Shown here: one piece after another, positions 1-6,490 of the stretch
Position numbering within the stretch: the stretch's first letter is position 1
Layout: each line of letters opens with the position of its first letter
From: Kitasatospora sp. NBC_01266
GTDB taxonomy: Bacteria; Actinomycetota; Actinomycetes; Streptomycetales; Streptomycetaceae
Reading direction: 5' to 3'
Length of the DNA: 64,000 bases
Assembly (NCBI RefSeq): GCF_036242395.1
Contig: NZ_CP108458.1
Span: forward strand, 4,960,001 to 5,024,000
Notes under the pieces: generated by a model
What the model was told of the DNA's origin: nothing
The model's input: the letters and a program-made list of their open reading frames with translations, nothing else
Databases searched by the model: none
Position numbers and translations under genes: made by a program

Positions 1-1066
1 CGACCAGGTGCAGCACCGTGACGCCCATCTCGGCCAGCGCCACCGCCTCGTCCGGGCGCAGGAGTTCGCCGGCGATCTGGCCGTGGCCGTCGCTGACCAC
101 GAGCAGTCGCCCGGTCAGCCCGAGCGCGTCGCCGCCCGCCAGGCCGCGCCGCACCTCGGCCGCGTACGAGGCGCGGCGGCGCAGCTCGTCGCCGAGCAGT
201 TGGGCCAGCTGGGCCAGGTCGGGCGCGATCCGGCGGGCGTGGATCGGGCCGTCCCACTGCTCGGGGTCCAGCACGTGCGGCAGCCACTTCGCCCAGGCCC
301 AGTCGGCCAGCCGGTTGCCCGGCACCGCCAGCGCGAGCCGGACGTCGTCCGGCGCGTGCGAGACGGCGGCGTGCAGCAGCAGCGTGTGGACGACCCTGAG
401 CACGGCCGAGCGCTCGCCGACCACGCTGACGTTGCCGGCCCGGTCCAGCGGGACCGGCAGCGGCAGGTCGCCGGTGGTCCGGAAGCGGTGCAGCAGCGCG
501 CGGGCCTCGTTGAGCATGAACTGGTCGGGCGGGGTCAGCGCGCTGGAGCCCTGCGCGGCCAGTGTGAGCGGCCGCAGCTGCAACTCGCCGGTGCCCGCCC
601 GTACGTGCAGGAAGTCCGGGTCGGTGCGCCGCCGCTCCCAGAGCCTGGCCGGGTCCTGCACCAGGTCGTACAGCGCCTGCGGCGGCGGTGCCAGCAACCG
701 CGCCTGGGAGCGCAACTCGCGCTCCTCGACGGCCAGTTCCTCGCGCTGGCGCTCCAGGTACTCCAGGTACCGCTCGCGCTGCGAACGCCGGGTGCGCTGG
801 GCCTTGCCGCGCTGCGAGAAGAGCATGCCGATCGTGCCGCAGACCGTGACGATCAGGGTGACCGCGCCGATCGCCGCGTACTGGCCGCTGCGCAGCACCG
901 CCATCATGACGACCGAGCTCATCACGCCCATGATCGGCAGCATCGCCTGGGCCAGGCCGCCGGCCTTGCCCTCGGGCAGGTTGGGCGGCGCCTCGACGGT
1001 GCGCGGCGCGGTGTCCGCCAGCGGGCGCGTGGTACGGGCGGGACGGTGGACCAGCCGAGTGGTCAT
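1..1066 (-). CDS. eccC: Type VII secretion ATPase EccC, N-terminal part (3' end outside window)
   Basis: The frame is open from an ATG at 1066 to the window edge (about 355 codons). The start is preceded by a GAGGTGG ribosome site. The protein begins with a basic stretch, then two adjacent hydrophobic helices at about residues 35-80, then a charged segment rich in Arg and Glu (QRERYLEYLERQREELAVEE). This N-terminal layout is that of EccC, the FtsK/SpoIIIE-type motor of ESX systems, whose ATPase domains would lie beyond position 1. EccC sits in the membrane and recruits Esx-type substrates through their C-terminal signals. It is the last minus-strand T7SS gene here. eccB and eccE are not in the window and may follow it. 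The Walker motifs cannot be seen, so the call rests on the N-terminal architecture and on eccD and the EspI-like gene upstream. Confidence 0.85.
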   Translation of the reverse strand, partial: MTTRLVHRPARTTRPLADTAPRTVEAPPNLPEGKAGGLAQAMLPIMGVMSSVVMMAVLRSGQYAAIGAVTLIVTVCGTIGMLFSQRGKAQRTRRSQRERYLEYLERQREELAVEERELRSQARLLAPPPQALYDLVQDPARLWERRRTDPDFLHVRAGTGELQLRPLTLAAQGSSALTPPDQFMLNEARALLHRFRTTGDLPLPVPLDRAGNVSVVGERSAVLRVVHTLLLHAAVSHAPDDVRLALAVPGNRLADWAWAKWLPHVLDPEQWDGPIHARRIAPDLAQLAQLLGDELRRRASYAAEVRRGLAGGDALGLTGRLLVVSDGHGQIAGELLRPDEAVALAEMGVTVLHLV

Positions 1067-1095
1067 CTGTTCCACCTCACTGATAGGAACGGGCA

Positions 1096-1947
1096 ATGAG
1101 TGATCGAGCGGACATCGCATCCGACGTCCGGGCGCTGATCGCGGACCTGCTGCCGGTGCTGGTGCCGCACGCGATGCTGGACGCCGACACCGGACGCCTG
1201 GTGCTGCCGGTCGGTGCCGCGCACGCGGACATCCCGGTGGAGCCGGTCATCGAGCGCTGCGCGCCGCTGCCCTCGCACGCCTGGCCGAGCCAGGTGGAGG
1301 CGTGGCTGGCCGAGAAGGTGGCGCAGGTGACCGCCGCGCTGGCCGAGCGCCGCGAGTTCGGGCAGGTCGAGCAACTGCTGCGGGTCCAGGTGGTGCCGCG
1401 GCTGCCCGAGCCCGAGCGGGGCCGGTTGATGTGCACGCCGTACGGGGACCTGCTGGACGTGGTGGTGGTGCTCGACCACGAGAACGGTGGCCGGCTGACC
1501 CGGGAACGGGCCGATCGGCTGGTGCTGACCGACCCGGGCGGCAACGCGCTGGCCAACACCTTCGGCCTTGAGCTGCCCCGCTTCGCGGTGACCGAACGGC
1601 CGTTGGGCGAGGGCGGCACCGTGCGGGTGGTCGGCCGGCCGGGCAGCGTGCTGGCCACCAGCGTGCTGCTCGGGCTGGACCGCTTCGTCCCGGAGCCGAC
1701 TCCGCACGGGGTGCTGGTCGGGCTGCCGCGGTACAGCGAGGTGCTGCTCTACCCGGTCCGGGCGGGCGGTCCGGCCGGCGCGGCCCGGGCGATGGCCGAC
1801 CTGGTGGCCGCCGGTTACGACCAGGCCGCGGACCGCTGCGACCGGCGGCTGTTCTGGTACTCCGAGGAGCAGTTGGGCGTGGTCGAGTTCGGCCGCCTGA
1901 CCGGCCGGCCGAAGCTGCCCAGGCCGGTGCGCAGGCTGCTGCGCTAG
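1096..1947 (+). CDS. DUF1444-like protein of unknown function, divergent from eccC
   Basis: A 283-residue soluble protein with strong GC third-position bias. It starts 29 bases from the eccC start on the opposite strand, so the two share a very short divergent promoter region. The C-terminal third (GVLVGLPRYSEVLLYPV followed by a helix ending near YDQAAD) resembles the end of DUF1444/YtpQ-like proteins; this is pattern recognition, not a profile match. No signal peptide, membrane helix or catalytic motif is visible. It is the only plus-strand gene inside the T7SS block and splits eccC from the EspI-like gene. Its last codons form the left arm of a long perfect terminator hairpin. A T7SS accessory role is possible from position only. 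Confidence 0.75.
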   Translation: MSDRADIASDVRALIADLLPVLVPHAMLDADTGRLVLPVGAAHADIPVEPVIERCAPLPSHAWPSQVEAWLAEKVAQVTAALAERREFGQVEQLLRVQVVPRLPEPERGRLMCTPYGDLLDVVVVLDHENGGRLTRERADRLVLTDPGGNALANTFGLELPRFAVTERPLGEGGTVRVVGRPGSVLATSVLLGLDRFVPEPTPHGVLVGLPRYSEVLLYPVRAGGPAGAARAMADLVAAGYDQAADRCDRRLFWYSEEQLGVVEFGRLTGRPKLPRPVRRLLR

Positions 1948-1980
1948 CGCTGGCGGCAGCCTGCGCACCGGCCTGGGCAG
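1915..1980. terminator. Long perfect bidirectional terminator hairpin (25 bp arms)
   Basis: Arms at 1915-1939 and 1956-1980 are perfectly complementary over 25 bp, with a 16-base loop that holds the 10-base palindrome GCGCTAGCGC at 1941-1950. The left arm encodes the C-terminus of the DUF1444-like gene and its TAG stop lies in the loop. It separates that plus-strand gene from the convergent EspI-like gene. There is no T-tract, which is usual for high-GC actinobacterial terminators. Confidence 0.85.
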
Positions 1981-2018
1981 GGCCGGAGGCTTCGGGGCGG
2001 CGGGCAGTGGACGCATCG

Positions 2019-3218
2019 CTACCCGCGGACGGCCCGGTCGAGCAGCCCGGCCGCGAGCCGCGTCACCTGGTCCCGGGTGCTGCGCGCGAGCCGACCGGTG
2101 TCGATCCGGCCGCCGGCCGCCAGGTGCCGGTCGTAGGGCAGGCTCAGCACCTCGACGCCGTCCACCGCCAGGTGGGCACGGGCCTTGCCGAGGTCGATCT
2201 CCGGACGCGGTGACGTCTCGGTCAGGACGACCACGGTGGACGGCAGCATCGGGCGCGGCAGGCCGCTCATCCAGCTCAGCACGGTGTGCGTGCTGGTCAC
2301 CCCCTCGACGGTGGCCGGCGCCACCAGCACCCGCGACTGCGCGGCGGACAGCGCACTGCGGGCCAGCTCGCCCGGCAGCGACTCGCAGTCGACCACGGTG
2401 ATCGCGAAGTACCGGCGCAGCGCCACCGCCACCGACTGGTAGGCCGCCAGCTCCAGCCGCGCGCCGATCTGCCCGCGGCTGCCGGGCAGCAGCCAGCCGC
2501 CCTCGGGCAGCGCCACCAGGTAGCCGAGGATCTGGTCGAACGGCATGGACGGGTTCACCAGTTGGGCGATCTCGTCGAAGGCCCAGCGCAGTTCGCGGGC
2601 GCCGGTGCGGATCGGCAGCGTGCCCAGGGCCGGCTCGGCCTCCAGCAGCAGCACCGGGTCGCGGCGGTAGTGCGTGAAGGTCGCGCCCAGCAGGGCGGCC
2701 ACCGTGGTCTTGCCGGCGCCGCCGCGGATGCTGGTGACCGCGATCTGCCGGCCGGTGGTGATCGGCTGCTGGATCGCCTTGGCGGTCGCGGTCGCCAGCT
2801 CGACCTCGCGGGCCGCCGAGGACCCGAGGACGCGGCGCAGCGCGCGGCCGGCCCGGACGGCCGCCGGGTCGCCGTTGCGGGGCTTGGCCGGGGAGAGCGA
2901 CAGGGCGGGGTCGATGGCCGGCACGGGGGCGGGCGGCTCCAGCGGGAGCTGACGGGGCCGGGGCGGGCGCTGCCGCCGCGGGGCGGCGGGTTGCGCGGGC
3001 GCGGCGGCGGGTGCGGTCACCGCTGCGGGGGCCGCCTGGTACTGCTGCGCCTGGTACTGCTGCTGCGGGTGGTGCTGTTGCTGGTGCGGCGTTTGCTGGT
3101 ACGGCGGTTGCTGGTATGGCTGTTGCGGCTGCGCGTCCTGGGGGAGCTGACCCGCGAGCGGCATGTTGCCGCCGCCCAGGTCCCCGTACAGCGAGTGCTG
3201 CCAGTCATCGTTGGACAT
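2019..3218 (-). CDS. EspI-like MinD/ParA-type ATPase of the T7SS
   Basis: 399 residues. The first 100 are low complexity: Gln/Pro/Tyr-rich repeats (QQPYQQPPYQQ), then Ala/Pro/Arg. From about residue 155 there is a MinD/ParA-like P-loop ATPase fold with a deviant Walker A (IRGGAGKTTVAALLG), a Walker B-like strand (ITVVDCES) and a later VVVLTE strand. A disordered Pro/Gln N-terminus followed by a MinD domain is the layout of EspI and related ESX ATPases, which in mycobacteria modulate secretion. The ATG at 3218 follows a strong GGGGGATGAG site. It starts 15 bases after the eccD stop, so the two are probably co-transcribed. I infer a regulatory or energising role in secretion. Confidence 0.85.
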   Translation of the reverse strand: MSNDDWQHSLYGDLGGGNMPLAGQLPQDAQPQQPYQQPPYQQTPHQQQHHPQQQYQAQQYQAAPAAVTAPAAAPAQPAAPRRQRPPRPRQLPLEPPAPVPAIDPALSLSPAKPRNGDPAAVRAGRALRRVLGSSAAREVELATATAKAIQQPITTGRQIAVTSIRGGAGKTTVAALLGATFTHYRRDPVLLLEAEPALGTLPIRTGARELRWAFDEIAQLVNPSMPFDQILGYLVALPEGGWLLPGSRGQIGARLELAAYQSVAVALRRYFAITVVDCESLPGELARSALSAAQSRVLVAPATVEGVTSTHTVLSWMSGLPRPMLPSTVVVLTETSPRPEIDLGKARAHLAVDGVEVLSLPYDRHLAAGGRIDTGRLARSTRDQVTRLAAGLLDRAVRG

Positions 3219-3233
3219 TTCTCATCCCCCGTC

Positions 3234-4613
3234 TCAGAACGTGCCGAGGAGCCGCGCGTACACGCCGAACACCCCGACCGCGAGTGGGATCAGCGCGACC
3301 ACGCCGACCGCCTCGACCGCGTCCATGGCCCGCCGCAGCCGGACCCGCACGTGATCCGGCGGCTGGACGGCGAGGACGGCCAGTGGCAGCAGCGCCAGGA
3401 CGGCGAGCACCAGCAGGCGGGTGTGCCCGCCCCCGCCGCCGTGGCCGTGCGCGGGGTCGGGCCAGACCGTCATCAGCCGCAGCACCAGGGCCACGGACCC
3501 GGCGAGCAGCGCGACCACCTCGGCGGTCAGCGGGTACGCCCGGGCCCTGGCCAGCAGCACGACGGTGACCAGGACGGTGAGCAGCACCGTCCACGGGTTG
3601 CGCACCGAGACAGCCAGCCAGGCACCGGCGGTCGCCGACACGGCGGTCGCCACGGTGGCCATCGCCAGGCCGCGGTGTGCGGCGGCCAGCGCGCCGGCCA
3701 CCTCGAGACGGCTCACGGACGCGCCGCCCGAGCGCCGGTCGTCCAGCCCGGTCAGGCCGGCCGCGACCAGCGCGAGCCGGGGGAGCACCCCGAGCGCGAT
3801 CACCGAGACCACCGCGAGCACCGCACCCAACTGCGCCTGACCGCCCGGGTGGTGCGCGCCGGACAGCAGACCCGCCACCGCTTCCCAGAGCGTGCCGAGC
3901 CCGAACACGGCCCCGGCGCCGATCAGTCCGCCGCGCCCGATCGGCGAGAAGAGACCGAGCAGCAGCAGCGTCAGCACCACCGTGCCGCCGAGCAGCGCCC
4001 AACGGGTGGCCGGCGGCCAGCCGTGCGCGTCTGCCAGCGTCCAGGCGCCGAGCGCGCCGAGCACCCCGCAGCCGAGGACCAGCGTCGTGCCCAGGCCGCG
4101 GTTGCCCAGCCGGGTCGCGACGACCCCGGTCAGGCCGAGCACCGCGCCCACCGCGGCCAGCCAGCCACCGGCCGTTGCCGCCCCGAGGTCGCCGACCGCG
4201 AGGAACCCGGCGGCCAGCGCGAGCACCAGGGTCGCGAGGCCCGCGGTCTGCCGGCGGCCGGCCGGCTTCCAGCGCCCGTCCCGCAGGTCCAGGTCGTCGG
4301 CCACCTCGTCGGTGACGTCGTGCACCACCGGGGCCGACGGGGTGTCCTGGGCGCGAACCAGCCGCAGCACGGCGCCGTCCGAGATGCCCGCGTCGGACAG
4401 CGTGCCGTCCTGCGGGAGGATGGTGCCGTCGGTCAGCACCAGGTGACGCAGCATCGGCCGGGCGGCGGCCTTGTCGTCCAGCATGACCAGTACGTCGGGC
4501 AGCAGACGCCCGATCGGCTCGTCCGAGGGGAGGACCAGGTCGACCCGTCGCCTGTCACCCACCAACGTCACCCTGCTCAGCCCAGCTGAGCGGCCCCCGC
4601 CTGCCTTCACCAT
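3234..4613 (-). CDS. eccD: Type VII secretion integral membrane protein EccD
   Basis: 459 residues. Residues about 14-90 form a ubiquitin-like cytosolic domain (LVGDRRRVDLVLPSDEPIG to DGAVLRLVRA). The rest is a run of hydrophobic helices from about residue 122 to the C-terminus, of the order of eleven, with a His/Gly loop (HGHGGGGGH) near residue 390. Ubiquitin-like domain plus about eleven helices is diagnostic of EccD, the protein that forms the membrane channel core of ESX secretons. It lies between a small membrane protein and the EspI-like ATPase, all on the minus strand with 13-15 base gaps, so an operon is likely. The start at 4613 has only a modest ribosome site. Confidence 0.93.
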   Translation of the reverse strand: MVKAGGGRSAGLSRVTLVGDRRRVDLVLPSDEPIGRLLPDVLVMLDDKAAARPMLRHLVLTDGTILPQDGTLSDAGISDGAVLRLVRAQDTPSAPVVHDVTDEVADDLDLRDGRWKPAGRRQTAGLATLVLALAAGFLAVGDLGAATAGGWLAAVGAVLGLTGVVATRLGNRGLGTTLVLGCGVLGALGAWTLADAHGWPPATRWALLGGTVVLTLLLLGLFSPIGRGGLIGAGAVFGLGTLWEAVAGLLSGAHHPGGQAQLGAVLAVVSVIALGVLPRLALVAAGLTGLDDRRSGGASVSRLEVAGALAAAHRGLAMATVATAVSATAGAWLAVSVRNPWTVLLTVLVTVVLLARARAYPLTAEVVALLAGSVALVLRLMTVWPDPAHGHGGGGGHTRLLVLAVLALLPLAVLAVQPPDHVRVRLRRAMDAVEAVGVVALIPLAVGVFGVYARLLGTF

Positions 4614-4626
4614 TTCGCAGAACCTA

Positions 4627-5013
4627 TCATCGCGACGGAGTCGTCCGGCCGGCCGGGGACGGCACCGAACGCGTGGTTGACGGCGCCACCGAGGGCTTCT
4701 CGGAAGGCGCTTGGGAGAGCTTCGCGGCGGGCGCGTTCGACGGTGTGTCGGACGCTCCGTCGGACGGCGCGGTCGACGATGCCGGAGCGCTCGCCGGTGC
4801 GGCCGGATGCATCAGCTTGTGGCTGACGAACGACCACCCGACGCACCCCGCACAGAGCACCGCCGCCAGCGCGATGCCACCGAACACCTTGCCCAACTGC
4901 TCGTCGGTGGAACGCTGCGAGCGCATCGAACCGTGCAGCAGCGCATCCCGCATCCGCCGGCGCCGAACCGACACCGACTCGAGCAGCTGACTGTCGAAGT
5001 CACGCGCCGACAT
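4627..5013 (-). CDS. Small single-pass membrane protein of the T7SS operon
   Basis: 128 residues. It has a charged N-terminal domain (residues 1-40, with an Arg-rich RRRRMRDALLHGSMRSQR), one transmembrane helix at about 45-66 (IALAAVLCAGCVGWSFVSH) and a Ser/Pro/Ala/Thr-rich tail. This predicts an inside N-terminus and an extracytoplasmic disordered tail. It lies 13 bases upstream of eccD and is probably the first gene of the eccD-espI operon, since about 250 bases without a gene separate it from the toxin operon. I do not recognise the family. It could be a small secreton accessory subunit. Confidence 0.75.
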   Translation of the reverse strand: MSARDFDSQLLESVSVRRRRMRDALLHGSMRSQRSTDEQLGKVFGGIALAAVLCAGCVGWSFVSHKLMHPAAPASAPASSTAPSDGASDTPSNAPAAKLSQAPSEKPSVAPSTTRSVPSPAGRTTPSR

Positions 5014-5213
5014 CAGTGGTTGTCCACCTTGTCTCTCCTGTCCCCGTTGGCACCGTGGTCGTCGTCAGGCTCGCTGTTCATGGGTGGCGAGCGGTGGGAA
5101 CGGGTACGGCGCACCGTGAGCATACTGGGCGACAACTTCCGCGAATGGCGCGGGTGCAGGTGGTTGTCGAATTCCACGGTTGATCATTTTTTGTGGGAGC
5201 GGTATCGACATGT

Positions 5214-5245
5214 GGAGGAGCGTGGGTCTTTTGGCACACTCCTCC
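5214..5245 (-). terminator. Candidate terminator at the end of the toxin-immunity operon
   Basis: Arms at 5214-5224 and 5235-5245 pair over 11 bp with one G-U pair when read as minus-strand RNA, with a 10-base loop. It lies just downstream of the third immunity-like gene. The surrounding 5014-5260 interval holds no gene; an AT-rich patch around 5180-5200 could include the promoter of the small membrane protein. Confidence 0.5.
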
Positions 5246-5260
5246 GGCAATTGGCGATGG

Positions 5261-5671
5261 TCAGCCCTGCGCGGCAATTGCCTTGAGCGCGTCCAGGGTG
5301 GGGGCATTCGCCTCGGAGCCGGGGATCACCCAGCCGTAGTTGGCGTGGCCGACGCCGTCGGAGAGTTCGGCGAGGGCCTGGGCGGGCGTCAGGTCGCGCT
5401 GCTTGCGCTCGCGGAGCTCGGTCTTCCAGGCGCCCTTGGCCTGCCGTCCGGGGATGCCGGCAGCCACGGCCGGGAGGAAGTTGGCCGCATCGTCGTGCTC
5501 GGCCGCCCAGAGGTAGCCGAGCACGACGCCGTCCGCGTTCGCCACGGAGGCGTAGCGGACGGGACCGTCCGTGGTCCGGTCGTAGTCGCTGGGGCCGCCG
5601 GGCAGCGGGCGCGCCTCAAGGTCCTGGGAGAGCCTGGGGCTGCTCCAACTGCCCGGTTCGTCGGCGTTCAG
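5261..5671 (-). CDS. Candidate immunity protein, tandem copy 3
   Basis: Third of three tandem paralogues behind the ADP-ribosyltransferase toxin. With a CTG start at 5671 that overlaps the stop of copy 2 (CTGA), it gives 136 residues. The only standard start in frame is a GTG at 5545, which would remove the conserved N-terminal third, so CTG or translational coupling is the better guess. Recognisable core: DGPVRYA, VANADGVVLGYLWAAEHDDAA, QRDLTPAQALAEL and NYGWVIPGSEA. Its last residues (TLDALKAIAAQG) differ from those of copies 1 and 2. The protein is small, acidic and soluble. I do not recognise the family; the immunity role is inferred from position behind the toxin and from copy number. 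Confidence 0.6.
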   Translation of the reverse strand: MNADEPGSWSSPRLSQDLEARPLPGGPSDYDRTTDGPVRYASVANADGVVLGYLWAAEHDDAANFLPAVAAGIPGRQAKGAWKTELRERKQRDLTPAQALAELSDGVGHANYGWVIPGSEANAPTLDALKAIAAQG

Positions 5672-6078
5672 CTCTGGCCGGCGATCTGGTTGAGCGCGTC
5701 CAGGCTCGGGGCGGTGGCCTCGGAACCGGCGACGACCCAGCCGTAGTTGGCGTGACCGACGCCGTCGGAGAGTTCGGCGAGGGCCTGGACGGGCGTCAGG
5801 TCGCGCTGCTTGCGCTCGCGGAGCTCGCCGATCCAGCTGACCCAGGCGTTGTCGGCGAAGTCGCCGGCCTCCTCCCGGGGGAGGAAGCCAGCGGCGTCGT
5901 CGTGCTCGGCTGCCCAGAGGTAGCCGAGCACGACGCCGTCCGCGTTCGCCACGGTGGCGTAGCGGACGGGACCGTCCGTGGTCCGGTCGTAGTCGCTGGG
6001 GCCGCCGGGCAGCGGGCGCGCCTCAAGGTCCTGGGAGAGCCTGGGGCTGCTCCAGCTGCCCGGTTCGTCGGCGTTCAG
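5668..6078 (-). CDS. Candidate immunity protein, tandem copy 2 (mosaic)
   Basis: 136 residues from a CTG at 6078 that overlaps the copy 1 stop by two bases (CTGA). No ATG or GTG exists in frame until the conserved VANADG segment. The N-terminal half is nearly identical to copy 3 and the extreme C-terminus (SEATAPSLDALNQIAGQS) is identical to copy 1, so this gene looks like a recombinant of its neighbours. A central patch (REEAGDFADNAWVSWIG) is unlike the AGIP-RQA-G-W pattern shared by copies 1 and 3. Stop-to-stop distance is 407 bases to either neighbour. Possible roles are a second immunity allele or a decoy for related toxins. Confidence 0.6.
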   Translation of the reverse strand: MNADEPGSWSSPRLSQDLEARPLPGGPSDYDRTTDGPVRYATVANADGVVLGYLWAAEHDDAAGFLPREEAGDFADNAWVSWIGELRERKQRDLTPVQALAELSDGVGHANYGWVVAGSEATAPSLDALNQIAGQS

Positions 6079-6476
6079 CTCTGGCCGGCGATCTGGTTGA
6101 GTGCGTCCAGGCTCGGGGCGGTGGCCTCGGAACCGGGAACCACGCGACCGGAGTTGATGTTCCCGGCAAACCCGGCCAGCTCGGCGAGGGCCTGCACGGG
6201 CGTCAGGTCGCGCTGCTTCCCATGCCGCAGCTGCGTGACCCAGGTGCCCGCCGCCTGCCTTGCCGGAATACCGGCGGCCGGGCGCGGAAGGAAGTCGGCG
6301 GCGTCGTCCTGCTCGGCTGCCCAGAGGTAGCCGAGCACGACGCCGTCCGCGTTCGCCACGAGGGCGTAGCGGACGGGACCGTCCGTGGCGTCGGCGTAGT
6401 CGCGGGGACCGCCGGGCGAGAGCTTCATCTGCAGATCGTCGTAGAGACCCGGACTGCTCTTGCGATCGCCAGTCAT
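6075..6476 (-). CDS. Candidate immunity protein, tandem copy 1
   Basis: 133 residues from ATG 6476, which has an AGAGG ribosome site 8 bases away inside the 14-base gap after the toxin stop. An alternative ATG at 6494 overlaps the toxin stop as ATGA. The product is small, soluble and acidic, with the same core as copies 2 and 3 (DGPVRYA, NADGVVLGYLWAAE, KQRDLTPVQALAEL, SEATAPSLDAL). It lies directly behind the toxin gene and is almost certainly co-transcribed with it, the usual place for the cognate immunity gene. Family not recognised. It is the only one of the three copies with a standard start and ribosome site. Confidence 0.75.
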   Translation of the reverse strand: MTGDRKSSPGLYDDLQMKLSPGGPRDYADATDGPVRYALVANADGVVLGYLWAAEQDDAADFLPRPAAGIPARQAAGTWVTQLRHGKQRDLTPVQALAELAGFAGNINSGRVVPGSEATAPSLDALNQIAGQS

Positions 6477-6490
6477 GGTTTCGACCTCTT

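Larger units (their letters stand above)
5261..6476 (-). repeat. Tandem triplication with 407-base period
   Basis: The stop codons of the three copies lie exactly 407 bases apart (6075, 5668, 5261). Because 407 is not a multiple of three, each copy is in a different frame and each junction reads CTGA. A block of more than 200 bases spanning the 3' end of one gene and the 5' start of the next is almost identical at both junctions, with a few substitutions, which points to recent unequal recombination. Confidence 0.9.

Noticed and set aside
8..1103. Two long plus-strand frames opposite eccC
   Set aside because: Low-complexity Arg/Ala/Ser composition; the minus-strand frame has EccC membrane helices and a proper ribosome site.
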